Shown: one piece after another, positions 34,490 through 44,686 of the stretch
How the letters are laid out: each line of letters begins with the position of its first letter
Position numbering within the stretch: position 1 is the stretch's first letter
DNA from: Panicum virgatum
Lineage: Eukaryota; Streptophyta; Magnoliopsida; Poales; Poaceae
Reading direction: 5' to 3'
Length of the DNA stretch: 64,000 bases
NCBI RefSeq assembly: GCF_016808335.1
Contig: NC_053139.1
Location: forward strand, 33,377,954 to 33,441,953
Translations under genes and position numbers: made by a program
Notes under the pieces: generated by a model
Databases searched by the model: none
What the model was told of the DNA's origin: nothing
What the model saw: only the letters and a program-made list of their open reading frames with translations

Positions 34490-35868
34490 CTTCAGTTTTT
34501 ACTCACCTGCTACTCCTCGAGACGGTCGTCGTGGCTCGAGAGGCCAGCGTCGAGCACAGCGGGTTCTGGATGAGCGTATCTTGGCTGAGGGCAGAATTGC
34601 AGATGATCCGACAGCAGCCGAGGACGCTTCACTAGCAGCAGCAGAGGCCCAGCTCCCACACTACCTGATCACTGACTCAGAGGACTCGGAGGATGACGAG
34701 GACTTCATTCCCACTGTTACAGTCCCTCGAGGAGCTCATGATGATGAGGCAGGATCCTCCGGTGCAGCACGAGCCCCTGCTCCTCCAGTCACCACAACTC
34801 AGGTCACTCAGCCCGATGCACTCGCTACTATTCTTCAGAGGCTATCTGACCAGCAGGACCGGTTTGCTGCAGCTCAGCTGAGTATGCAAGCTGAGCAGGC
34901 TCGCCAGCAGGAGGCCCAGACTCTAGTGCTTGAGGGGATTCGGCAGCAGTAGGAGGCCATGAGGTTACAGCTTCAGTAGCAGTCCCAGATCCAGCAGCAG
35001 ATGTTTACCTTCTTCTCAGGATGCTTCGGTCAGCTGTACCGTCACACTGGACTGCCTGAGCCTCAGCTCCCTACACCCCAGCAGCTCCAGTTCGACCCCA
35101 CTGCTCCCCCTCCACCTGTTGGCGGATTTGTGCAGACACCCTTGTCATCTTTCCCGATGTCACCACTCCTTCAGACCGGGTTGTTTGCCAGTCCTGTTCC
35201 TATTGCTGCTCCAGCTCCTGCTCCTCAGCCTAGTGTTTGGTCTGCCGAGCAGCGTGCAGAGTTCCTTAGGCAGCAGCAGAACCTACACCAGCTCCAGCAC
35301 CCCTCGGCTCAGTCTCTCACGTTCGACTCTCCTTCTCAGCCTGAGGTGCTCCGTCCGTCCGTCGTGCGCTCCACTCAGCCAGACCTGACTCCCGTCACGT
35401 CTGCTCCTCCGATGGACTCCACGGTCATCGCCGCGCCAGCTTCTACCGCTACACCAGCTACTTCTGCTGCTCCGACGACTCCGGTCGAGCAGAAGTCCTC
35501 TTCGGTCGACGACGACTGGACGAACGATGACGCCGACGACTCCGCCGCTCAGTTCTCCACCGGACCCAGCCGGAAGACCCCGCCTTCTCCAGCTCAGGGC
35601 TAGATCGCCTTCCTTTTTGGTGCTTTGTTGCCAAAGGGGGAGATAGATAGGGGGAGTAGAGATAGGGGGAGCTTGGTGGTTTGTGGCGTGTTTGGATCTT
35701 CATGGATTTTGTGTATGGACATGTTATTTGGATATTGTGTATGCTCTGTGTTGACATGTCCCTACATGTGTTTTTTTTCGAGTTATGCATGCTTGTTTAT
35801 CGCTTTAAATTTTCATATCTTGTGTATCTCTACTTTGTGTTGTCATCAATCACCAAAAAGGGGGAGAT
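34490..35868 (+). pseudogene. Truncated tandem Sirevirus copy: 3' part of the env-like ORF
   Basis: This 1.38-kb stretch is nearly identical to 45886-47263, the last 60% of the env-like ORF plus the purine tracts, and it leads directly into the 5' LTR (35869). It has two TAG codons where the intact copy has CAG (about 34950 and 34977). Its 5' LTR, gag, pol and the env-like start are missing. The 35869-37546 LTR is therefore shared: 3' LTR of this remnant and 5' LTR of the full element. Confidence 0.9.
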
Positions 35869-37546
35869 TGTAGCGCATCTAGGCCGATAGATGCTAATGG
35901 TAAGTTTCGGTGATTAATGACAACCGTATGCGACTAACGTGTGTTTTAAAGGAAATCTCTTTGACTGGATTAGTCTCATATGAAATATGAAAGGTGACCC
36001 CTCAATTCGAAACAATCATGCGTACCAAGGACTCAATTTCAAAGATTAAGGACCTTTCTAGTCTCAAGTGTCACAAGGAGACGAAGGACACTTGATTTAG
36101 CTAGGTTTTATAGTTTCTAGTTCTTGATTGTACTATTAAGAGGGGTTCATGAGTTAGTAGCTTGATCAAAATTGAGTTGGCCTTAGAATCTTGCACACTC
36201 ACTCAAAAACAGTAAAATATGGTCAATAGAAGTTAACACAACTCTTGGAAGAAGAAACAATCAAAGTCACATTTGAATCCAAGTCAATTTAGCTGAAAAC
36301 AAAGAAAAACAGCAGCACCGATTGAACCGGTGCCCTAGCATCGGAGCATCCGATGCATGGCGGAAGGACTGATGCCCTGTCGGTCTATCTTCTCTGAAAA
36401 CAGGCAGGAATCAAGTCAAAAACTCTATAGCACCGGTTGAACCGATGGTCCCAAGAAAAGCACCGGTGCATTAGATGTACTTTGTTCCAGAGAGCATGTT
36501 TTGGTGGATTTCAACTTCTCTTCAGCACCGGTTGAACCGACGCTTCAGAATCAAAGCACCGGTGCATTGGATGTACTTTGTTCCAGAACGCTTGTTTGAG
36601 TTGATCAGTGAACCTCTTCAGCACCGGTTGAACCGATGCCCCTACGGAGCATGCACCGGTGCAATGACGCAAGCGTGGATACTGTGTCAGAACTCCAACG
36701 GCTACTTATTGGACACAGAGAGACCGGTTGAACCGATGCTTATACTTTCTATCCCGTTGGTTCTTCCGGTGGTCACGGTTTTTCTGCAGAAAACTTCCAA
36801 CGGCTATGTGACCTCCTCCACTCTATATAAGGGTACCCCCTGGCTCATTTCAGTTGCCTTTGACACCTTGAAAACCTGAGGCCACCCTTGAGAAGAAGAG
36901 AAAGAGCTTTGAGCAAAAGAGAGAAGATCTAGTGCTTTGCTTGTGCTTCAACCTTGAAGATTTCATCCTTTGCAAGTGTAGCAAGTGTGCTTGAGCTAGG
37001 GCCAACTGAGTGTAGGTCAAGTGAAGGCTTAGGAGCTTGTTACTCTTGGTGTTTGGCAGCACCAAGACGATCTTGGTGATCGAAGTGTTTCTCGCGGAGC
37101 TTGCCAAGGATTGTGGGAGCCCGGAGAAGAAGATTGTACGTGGCTTGAGCTCCACCACGCTGGGATGGTGAACGGAGACTCTTAGTGAGCGCCCAAGTCT
37201 CGGTGACATGGGAGGTGACAAGACTCTTAGTGAGTGTCACAACGTGGATTAGGGGTGTGTGCCAATACATCGACACCACGGAAAAAAATCCGGTTGTCTC
37301 TTGCACTCTCTTTCATTTCAAGCACTTACTTTCATGCATTCTTTTATGTGCTTGATCTTAGAGATCATAGCTTAGCTCTACCTTGCTTAGTTTCATTTCT
37401 TTGTTAGCTTGTGTAGTTTGCTTTGTTTAGCCGGTTGGTGAATTGAGCCTTACTAGCATTGCATAGATTAAGGTTGTTTTATCTATCTTAGAAATTTGAA
37501 AAAGGCCCAATTCAACCCCCCCCCTCTTGGTCCATCGATCCTTACA
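35869..37546 (+). repeat. Sirevirus 5' LTR (shared)
   Basis: This 1678-bp LTR begins TGTAGCGCATCTAGG and ends CGATCCTTACA, followed by the primer site TGGTATCAGAGCC (37549-37561), complementary to initiator tRNA-Met. A TATA box is at 36824-36830 (CTCTATATAAGGG). The upstream part carries several ACCGGTTGAACCGATG units. By eye there are about 25-30 differences from the 3' LTR (under 2%), so insertion was recent on a plant time scale. A predicted 134-residue frame within it is not a gene. Confidence 0.95.
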
Positions 37547-37602
37547 ATTGGTATCAGAGCCTCGTTGCTCATTTGGATCATTAGGCTTCACCGCCTAGAG
37601 CT

Positions 37603-39717
37603 ATGGCCAAGATGGGTGGTTCGCCGCCTCACTTCGAGGGCAAGAACTTTGCTTATTGGAAAGTTCGCATGGCCGCATACCTTGATGCGATTGCCCCCGA
37701 AGTGTGGTTGGCAACTAAGACCGGGTTCACCGGAACTCCCACCACCGAACAACTAAAGTGGAATGCTAAGGCTAGAAATGCAATTTTCGAAGCCATTAGT
37801 GAGGAAGTCTTTGCTAGAGTAAATGGCATGGACTTAGCAAGTGATATATGGAAAGAGCTAATTGAAATTCATGAAGGCTCCACAAAAGTCCGTGAACAAA
37901 AATATCACTTGTTTAGAGCAAAGTATGATTCTTTTAAGATGCTTGCTCATGAAAATTGCAATGATATGTATTCTCGCTTGAACGTCATTGTCAAGGACAT
38001 TAATGCTCTTGAAGTTTCTAAAATTGACAGTGGCTCCATCAACCGCAAAATTCTCATGCTCCTTCCGAAGCCCAAGTACAACATTATCAATGCTATGCTT
38101 CAAAAGGAGAATCTTGATACAATGGAAGTGGGAGAGCTTGTGGGCGAAATTCGCGCTCATGAAATGGGTATCCTTGGTATGTCCGAAGAGCCAACAACAA
38201 GCAAGTCAATTGCTCTCAAAACCAAGGCCAACAAGCACCGCAAGCTCAAGATGGTCAAGCAAGAATCTAGCTCAAGCAATGAAGAGGAAGATCATCATGA
38301 AAGCTCATCCGATGATGAAGAAGATGGAGAACTTGCTCTCATGATGAGAAAGTTCACACGCTTGAGCGACAATATAAACAAGAAGGGTTACAATTTTGAC
38401 CCTAAAAGAAGAATGTTCCGGCCATGGGGAGATGTCAAGAACAAAACTTACTACAATTGTGGAGAAAAAGGCCACATCTCTCCCGATTGCCCTAAGCCGG
38501 ACAAGAGAAAGAAGGACAACAAAGGGAAACATCGCCATGATTCAAGCGATGATGAAGAGGATGAGAAGAAGAACAAGAACAAGAAGGTTGGGAAGAAGAA
38601 GAGCCATGACAAGAAGACCAAGCTCTTCCCAAAGAAGAAAGGGCACAACACCAAGAGAAGCTTCTTGGTGGAAAAACAAGAGTGGGTGACCAATGTCTCA
38701 TCAAGCGAAGATTCAAGTGATGAAGAAGACATCGTCACCATCGCCCTCACAAATGAAGAACCACCACTACCTCCGCCTCCTATGTGCCTCATGGCAAAAG
38801 GTAACACCAAGGTATGTGAGGTGGATAGTGAAGATGATAGTGATGAAGAGCTTGACCCTTATGAATTCACTAACCTCATTAATGAGTATACATCCGTCAT
38901 CAAGAGGGAAAAGGGCAAAGTCAAGATTCTTGAGAGCACTCATGCCAAGTTAGAGCTTGCCCACTCCGACTTGCTTGGCAAGTACAATGACTTGCTCAAA
39001 GAGCACAATGAGTCACTTGTACTTGCTAAGCAAGTTGAAAAGAGCCACAAAAAGCTTAAACAAGAGCATAGGGAGTTGGCTCACAAATATCAAGAACTTG
39101 AATTTGCCTATGAAGCAATTGACCCAAGTCTTGAGAACTTTGCTCATGAAACTATTGAGAAGGTCAATGCTTCTACTTCATGTGATGACCTACTCATTAA
39201 TGCAAATGCTACTAATGCTTTGCCCAAGCTTGTACCTTCTAGGGAAAAGGAATTGATGGATCAAGTGGCAAGCCTCAAGAGTAGTGTGGAGAAGCTCTCA
39301 AGAGGAGAATACATCCACAAGGAGATTCTCTTCAACAATGCCCGTGACTATGGCAAGAGAGGTCTTGGTTCATTTCCGGAGCCAAACATAGCTACTACTC
39401 CTTCTCCGGAGATCAAGATTAGCTTCATCAAGGAAGTTGGTTCATATTGCCAACATTGCCAAGTCACCGGGCACCACACTAGGGAGTGCACTTTACCATC
39501 ACGTCCTCTTCCTAATTTACCCAAGAATTACTCATCAATGTTTCAAAATAACCATTTTCTCTTGAGTAAAGTGAAGGGCAATGTGAAGGCCAAATTCATT
39601 GGCAAACTCACTAAGGAGTCAAAGAAGAAGCTCCCCAAGCAACTTTGGGTCCCAAAAGCTCTTGTCACACATGTGCAAGGCCCAAAGCTTGTTTGGGTTC
39701 CTAAAACTCAAAAGTGA
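37603..39717 (+). CDS. gag: Sirevirus Gag, 704 residues
   Basis: This is the structural protein forming the virus-like particle in the cytoplasm. Residues about 8-190 are the copia Gag region (FEGKNFAYWKVRMAAYLD; IHEGSTKVREQKYHLFRAKYD). Residues about 220-345 are Glu/Asp/Lys-rich with one CCHC-like knuckle near 283-296, where the first Cys is Tyr (YYNCGEKGHISPDC). About 430-525 is a coiled coil (LESTHAKLELAHSDLLGKYNDLL). A second, complete CCHC knuckle (CQHCQVTGHHTREC) sits near residue 616. It stops at TGA 39715-39717. The start at 37603 follows the primer site by about 40 bp. Long Gag with coiled coil and two knuckles is typical of Sireviruses. A splice donor at 38811/38812 may shorten it (see the separate entry). 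Confidence 0.92.
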   Translation: MAKMGGSPPHFEGKNFAYWKVRMAAYLDAIAPEVWLATKTGFTGTPTTEQLKWNAKARNAIFEAISEEVFARVNGMDLASDIWKELIEIHEGSTKVREQKYHLFRAKYDSFKMLAHENCNDMYSRLNVIVKDINALEVSKIDSGSINRKILMLLPKPKYNIINAMLQKENLDTMEVGELVGEIRAHEMGILGMSEEPTTSKSIALKTKANKHRKLKMVKQESSSSNEEEDHHESSSDDEEDGELALMMRKFTRLSDNINKKGYNFDPKRRMFRPWGDVKNKTYYNCGEKGHISPDCPKPDKRKKDNKGKHRHDSSDDEEDEKKNKNKKVGKKKSHDKKTKLFPKKKGHNTKRSFLVEKQEWVTNVSSSEDSSDEEDIVTIALTNEEPPLPPPPMCLMAKGNTKVCEVDSEDDSDEELDPYEFTNLINEYTSVIKREKGKVKILESTHAKLELAHSDLLGKYNDLLKEHNESLVLAKQVEKSHKKLKQEHRELAHKYQELEFAYEAIDPSLENFAHETIEKVNASTSCDDLLINANATNALPKLVPSREKELMDQVASLKSSVEKLSRGEYIHKEILFNNARDYGKRGLGSFPEPNIATTPSPEIKISFIKEVGSYCQHCQVTGHHTRECTLPSRPLPNLPKNYSSMFQNNHFLLSKVKGNVKAKFIGKLTKESKKKLPKQLWVPKALVTHVQGPKLVWVPKTQK

Positions 39718-39733
39718 ATTCTCATGTGTGTAG
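38812..39733 (+). other. Predicted intron joining gag to pol
   Basis: The donor CAAG|GTATGTGAG at 38811/38812 fits the plant consensus very well. The acceptor TCTCATGTGTGTAG|GTGAAC at 39733/39734 is preceded by a possible branch point (CCTAAAAC) about 35-40 nt upstream. Both borders fall exactly between codons (phase 0), so removing these 922 nt would join gag codon 403 to the first codon of the pol frame. Pol has no ATG near its start and is closed by TAG just upstream of 39734, so it needs such a device. This is inference from splice-site quality and phase. Confidence 0.55.
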
Positions 39734-42700
39734 GTGAACTACAAAGCCGGTGGAAAATATTGGGTACTTGATAGCGGTTGCTCTCAACACATGACCGGCA
39801 ATGATAGCATCTTCACCTCTCTTGAAGACCCCGGCGATCATGAACATGTCACATATGGTGATAACTCAAGGGGGAAAGTCTTAGGTTTGGGTAGAATAGC
39901 AATCTCTAAAGATTTATCTATTTCTAATGTCTTGTTTGCAGAAGCACTAAGTTTTAATCTTATTTCAATTGCTCAATTGTGTGATCTTGGACTAACGTGT
40001 ACCTTTGACAAGAATGGTGTTGTAGTAACTCTTGAAGAAGACAAGTCAATGGTATTCACGGGGTTTAGGCATGGCAACATCTATTTGGTGGATTTCTCTT
40101 CAAAACAAACAAGCACCATGACATGCCTCTTCACCAAGTCGTCTCTTGGGTGGCTTTGGCATAGAAGAATTGCTCATATTGGCATGAGCAACCTCAAGAA
40201 GGTCCATAAGAGAGGGATGACCACCGGCTTGAAGGACGTTACCTTTGACAAGAACAAATTATGCAAAGCATGTCAAGCCGGGAAGCAAGTTGCAACACAT
40301 CATCCCATCAAGACGATGTTGTCTACCTCCAAGCCGCTCGAGCTACTTCATATGGATCTCTTTGGTCCAACTACATACAAGAGCATTGGTGGTAACCTCT
40401 ATTGCCTAGTAATCGTTGATGATTTTTCACGTTACACTTGGGTCATGTTTCTAGGCGATAAGGGTGAAACTCCGGAAATCTTCAAGACATTTGCAAGAAG
40501 GGCTCAAAGGGAGTACAACTCCCCAATTGTGAAGATCCGGAGTGACAACGGCACCGAGTTCAAGAATATGAAGATTGAAGAATGGTGCGATGAAGAGGGC
40601 ATCAAGCATGAGTTCTCCGCCACCTACACGCCTCAACAAAATGGAGTGGTGGAAAGAAAGAACAAGACACTCATCACCCTAGCAAGAGCAATGTTGGATG
40701 ATTATGGCATGTCCGAAAAGTTTTGGGCGGAAGCAATCAATACGGCGTGTCATGCATCCAACCGAGTGTATCCTCACCGACTCCTCAAGAAAACTCCATA
40801 TGAGCTCATCACCGGGAAGAAACCAAATATATCATACTTTCGAGTCTTTGGTTGCAAATGCTTCATCTATAAGAAGAAAAGGCTCGGTAAGTTTGAAAGT
40901 AGATGTGATGAGGGTTTCTTTCTTGGTTATGCATCAAACTCCAAAGCATATAGAGTATTCAATCAAACCTCCGGGTTAGTTGAAGAAATATGTGATGTGG
41001 AGTTTGATGAATCTAATGGCTCCCAAGAGAAGGTTGTTGGCTATGAAAATGTAGGTGATGAGGAGATTGACGAAGCTTTGAAGAAAATGTCCATTGGGGA
41101 TATCAAGCCGGAAGAGGTGCATGAAGGCAATGATCAAGGGGGAGGACCTTCCTCATCTACACCAAGCACCTCCATGGCACCCCAAGTGGATGTAGATCAA
41201 GACAAAGTTGATACACAACCTCAAGAAGATGTGCCAACGCCAACACCCCAAGTCCAAGAACAAGAGGAGCAAAGTGTTCCACCACAAGCGCAAGTCACCC
41301 ATGATCCACCCCAACAAGCATCCACGCAAGCACCACTAGTGAAGCATGGTCGCATCTCCAAGGATCATCCAATTGGTCAAATCATTGGTAGTCCTTCCAA
41401 GGGAGTAAGAACTCGCTCCAAGCATGCTTCATTTTACGAATATTACTCGTTTGTTTCTTGTATTGAACCCACTAGCATAGAGGAAGCACTTGAGGACTCG
41501 GATTGGGTGATGGCCATGCAAGAAGAATTGAACAACTTCACCCGCAATGAAGTTTGGGTCCTCGAAGCTCCTCCGAAAGACAAGAACATCATCGGCACCA
41601 AGTGGGTCTTTCGAAACAAGCAAGATGAACATGGGGCGGTGATACGCAACAAAGCTAGACTTGTGGCAAAAGGGTTTTCTCAAGTCGAAGGTTTGGATTT
41701 TGGTGAAACTTTTGCTCCGGTCGCAAGACTTGAAGCTATCCGCATCCTTCTTGCCTACTCTTCACATCATAACATTAAGTTATATCAAATGGATGTGAAA
41801 AGTGCATTCTTAAATGGCGTTATTAACGAACTTGTTTATGTTGAGCAACCTCCCGGGTTTGAAGATCCGAGGAATCCTAATCATGTTTATAGGTTGCACA
41901 AGGCACTCTATGGGCTCAAACAAGCTCCAAGGGCTTGGTATGAGAGGCTTCGTGACTTCCTAATCATGCAAGGCTTCAAGATCGGGAGGGTGGACACCAC
42001 GTTGTTCACAAAAGACGTCAACGGGGATCTTTTCATTTGTCAAATTTATGTTGACGATATTATCTTTGGCTCAACTAATGATTTACTAAGCCATGAGTTT
42101 GCTACCATGATGTCGAGGGAATTCGAGATGTCCATGATTGGCGAATTGACCTTCTTCCTTGGTTTTCAAGTCAAACAAATGAAGGAAGGGACATTCATCC
42201 ATCAAGAAAAGTATACTAAAGATATCTTGAAGAAGTTCAAGATGGATGAGTGCAAGCCAATCAAGACACCCATGGCAACTAATGGGCATCTCGACTTGGA
42301 TGTGGATGGTAAACCGATTGATCAATCCCTCTATCGTTCTATGATAGGGTCTTTGCTTTACCTTACCGCATCTAGGCCCGATATAATGTTTAGTGTGTGC
42401 TTGTGTGCCCGCTTTCAAGCAAACCCAAAGGAATCACACCTCTCGGCTGTGAATAGGATCCTTCGGTATCTCAAGCATACCCCAAGCATAGGCTTGTGGT
42501 ACCCCAAAGGCGCTAGCTTAGATCTCTTGGGATACTCGGATTCGAATTTTGCCGGAAGCCGTGTGGATCGCAAGAGTACCTCCGGGGGTTGCCACTTGCT
42601 TGGGCGTTCTCTAGTTTCTTGGTCGAGTAAGAAGCAAAATTCCGTGGCTTTGTCCACCGCGGAAGCGGAATATATAGTGGCTGGTGCATGTTGTGCCCAA

Positions 42701-43000
42701 ATCCTATATATGAAGCAAACCCTTTTGGACTTTGGTGTGAAACTAGATAGGATCCCACTCCTTTGTGACAATGAAAGTGCCGTAAAAATTGCCAAAAATC
42801 CTGTTCAACACTCTCGCACAAAGCACATTGATATTCGCCATCACTTCTTGCGTGATCACGAAGCTAAAGGAGACATATCTCTTCAAGGTGTGAGATCCGA
42901 GGAGCAATTGGCGGATATTTTCACAAAACCTTTAGACGAGAGTACTTTTGTTAGGCTAAGGAATGAGCTAAATGTATTAGATGCGGCAAATGTCATGTAA
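39734..43000 (+). CDS. pol: Sirevirus Pol: protease, integrase, reverse transcriptase, RNase H
   Basis: This 1088-residue open frame has no ATG at its start (first codon GTG, preceded by TAG). In order it shows the aspartic protease ([12 protein letters not shown], residues about 11-22) and the HHCC integrase finger ([12 protein letters not shown]...CKACQAGKQ, about 145-185). The integrase core follows, with D-D-E in [16 protein letters not shown] and [10 protein letters not shown] (about 210-310). Reverse transcriptase comes next ([31 protein letters not shown]; about 620-800), and then RNase H ([20 protein letters not shown], about 930-1070). All catalytic motifs look intact. The frame is offset by one base from gag. 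Expression may use the predicted intron at 38812-39733; suppression plus frameshifting is an alternative. Confidence 0.93.
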   Translation: MNYKAGGKYWVLDSGCSQHMTGNDSIFTSLEDPGDHEHVTYGDNSRGKVLGLGRIAISKDLSISNVLFAEALSFNLISIAQLCDLGLTCTFDKNGVVVTLEEDKSMVFTGFRHGNIYLVDFSSKQTSTMTCLFTKSSLGWLWHRRIAHIGMSNLKKVHKRGMTTGLKDVTFDKNKLCKACQAGKQVATHHPIKTMLSTSKPLELLHMDLFGPTTYKSIGGNLYCLVIVDDFSRYTWVMFLGDKGETPEIFKTFARRAQREYNSPIVKIRSDNGTEFKNMKIEEWCDEEGIKHEFSATYTPQQNGVVERKNKTLITLARAMLDDYGMSEKFWAEAINTACHASNRVYPHRLLKKTPYELITGKKPNISYFRVFGCKCFIYKKKRLGKFESRCDEGFFLGYASNSKAYRVFNQTSGLVEEICDVEFDESNGSQEKVVGYENVGDEEIDEALKKMSIGDIKPEEVHEGNDQGGGPSSSTPSTSMAPQVDVDQDKVDTQPQEDVPTPTPQVQEQEEQSVPPQAQVTHDPPQQASTQAPLVKHGRISKDHPIGQIIGSPSKGVRTRSKHASFYEYYSFVSCIEPTSIEEALEDSDWVMAMQEELNNFTRNEVWVLEAPPKDKNIIGTKWVFRNKQDEHGAVIRNKARLVAKGFSQVEGLDFGETFAPVARLEAIRILLAYSSHHNIKLYQMDVKSAFLNGVINELVYVEQPPGFEDPRNPNHVYRLHKALYGLKQAPRAWYERLRDFLIMQGFKIGRVDTTLFTKDVNGDLFICQIYVDDIIFGSTNDLLSHEFATMMSREFEMSMIGELTFFLGFQVKQMKEGTFIHQEKYTKDILKKFKMDECKPIKTPMATNGHLDLDVDGKPIDQSLYRSMIGSLLYLTASRPDIMFSVCLCARFQANPKESHLSAVNRILRYLKHTPSIGLWYPKGASLDLLGYSDSNFAGSRVDRKSTSGGCHLLGRSLVSWSSKKQNSVALSTAEAEYIVAGACCAQILYMKQTLLDFGVKLDRIPLLCDNESAVKIAKNPVQHSRTKHIDIRHHFLRDHEAKGDISLQGVRSEEQLADIFTKPLDESTFVRLRNELNVLDAANVM

Positions 43001-44686
43001 GTTGCCTTGTCATATAGAAAAATGCATCCATATAGGACACTTGTCTAACCTTGTCAAGATAGTGATGAACATGGGTCTTGCATGAGCCGGTAGTCTTCGT
43101 TTCGCTCATGGCATGAAGAATGGTTCATCATGAAGAAGCTTGCCAAGGGTTCAAACTTGACAAGATAGATTTAAATCTGTGCAATGCATATGCTTGTCAT
43201 ATAGAATGTATCCATGTCTAATTCTTGCTTTGCATTGGCATTGCATCACGTTAGTAGTATCACAAGGGAGCAAATCACACTTCGAGAAAGATATTCATGC
43301 TAAATATGAAATATCATCTCTACAAGGGTGATAAGATCAATGTTGCGCTTTCATGCCTATTGAGTCACGTCCTATCGAACTTAAAGTTTCATTCTCTAAG
43401 TTCATAGGCAAAGTGGCTCATACATTTGGTTTTTGTGTTTAAAACCTCGCTTGGATCTTAATTTGCCTATGTTTATGTAAAAGCTTGCGAGCACTTAGTA
43501 TGAGTGTTTGAGGGGTGAGGATGTCTCTCGAAAATGGTCCAAATTAAGTGTTTAAGGCTTTGGTTTTGAAAATTTGGATCAGAAGTAGAGTTTGTAGTTC
43601 AGCAGAATTTTTACTTAACCACCGGTTAGACCGACGCCTGGTTTTTCACGTCATCGGTTCAACCGGTGCTTAAGTCTTCATGGCTCGGTTTCTGCATCGC
43701 CTCTGGAACAACTCCCGACCGTAACACCGAAGGCCACCGGTGCTTCCGATGGTTGGCGGATGAACCGACGCCTCAGCATCGGTTCAACCGGTGCTACTGC
43801 GTGGAGAAATGGCCCTTGCAGTTTCTCTGGACCTTACTCCTGCGGTTGCACCGACGCCCATCGGATGTTCTGATGCCTTAGTAACGGTTCTTCCGGTGCC
43901 CCTGTTGACCATGTTTTCTTCTCACTCAGATCTGGTCAAAGTTACACCGGTAATTACACCGATGCTCTTTTCTCTGAACCATCGGAACTTCCGATGCCTT
44001 AGGGTTGGCGGGCCGGCTCGTCCTGTTTCTCTTAATCTTTCCGCGGGCCCCGCAAGTCAGTCTCTCTCTCTCTCTTTCGTCTACCTCGTGAACCGTCGCC
44101 CCTGCGCCGCCGCTGCTCCTCGCCCTTACGCCGCCGCTCAGCCGCCGCTCGCGCACAGTTCCACCACACCTCCGCCGCCGCCCTGCTCTGCCACCGCCTG
44201 CGCGCTACAACGCCGCGCCCGCGCCGCGCCCGCGCCGTGCTTGCGCCACCTATGCGCCGCTGATCGCGCGCCGCCGCCATCCAAGTCCAGCGCCGCCGCC
44301 TGCAGCGCCAGCACGACTTCTCCGCGCGCCGTGCACCTCCATCCTCCTCTGAATCTCCTCACGCGCAGGGAACCGAGCTCAAAGTGCCCTCCCACCTTGT
44401 GCTCTTCTGCACTTAAGGTGTTCGACAGATTGTCTCTAAGACAATTTGTGTCGTTTTTGTCGGCTCTTCCTCGCTTGATCTCTAAGGGTATGAACTTAAC
44501 CTCCTCGACATGTGTCGTGTTTCTGTTTCACTTCAGTTACACACCTTTTCACATATATCACTTACCTTGCACAAATCACACTCTTGCTCAACACTTCAGA
44601 ATCTCTTTTAGTGTGATGTTTCAACGGATAACCACAAGACCTCGTGTTTGAGACTCATATCATTTCATGTTATGCTTCTATGATAG
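43001..44686 (+). other. Pol-to-env spacer of the Sirevirus
   Basis: There is no conserved coding region. At 43615-43990 it carries more ACCGGTT/CCGACGCC-type units like those of the LTR. At 44040-44350 it is GC-rich, Pro/Ala/Arg-coding by composition, and a 286-residue frame there (43791-44651) overlaps these repeats and looks accidental. It may serve as leader or promoter for the env-like frame. A possible acceptor CTATGATAG lies just before the ATG at 44687. Confidence 0.5.

Noticed and set aside
36475..36879. 134-residue frame in the Sirevirus LTR (and its twin at 47871-48275)
   Set aside because: Built from the repeated ACCGGTTGAACCG units of the LTR, so not a gene.
43791..44651. 286-residue frame between pol and the env-like ORF
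   Set aside because: Overlaps LTR-like ACCGGT repeats and a GC-rich patch. Composition changes along it and no domain is seen.
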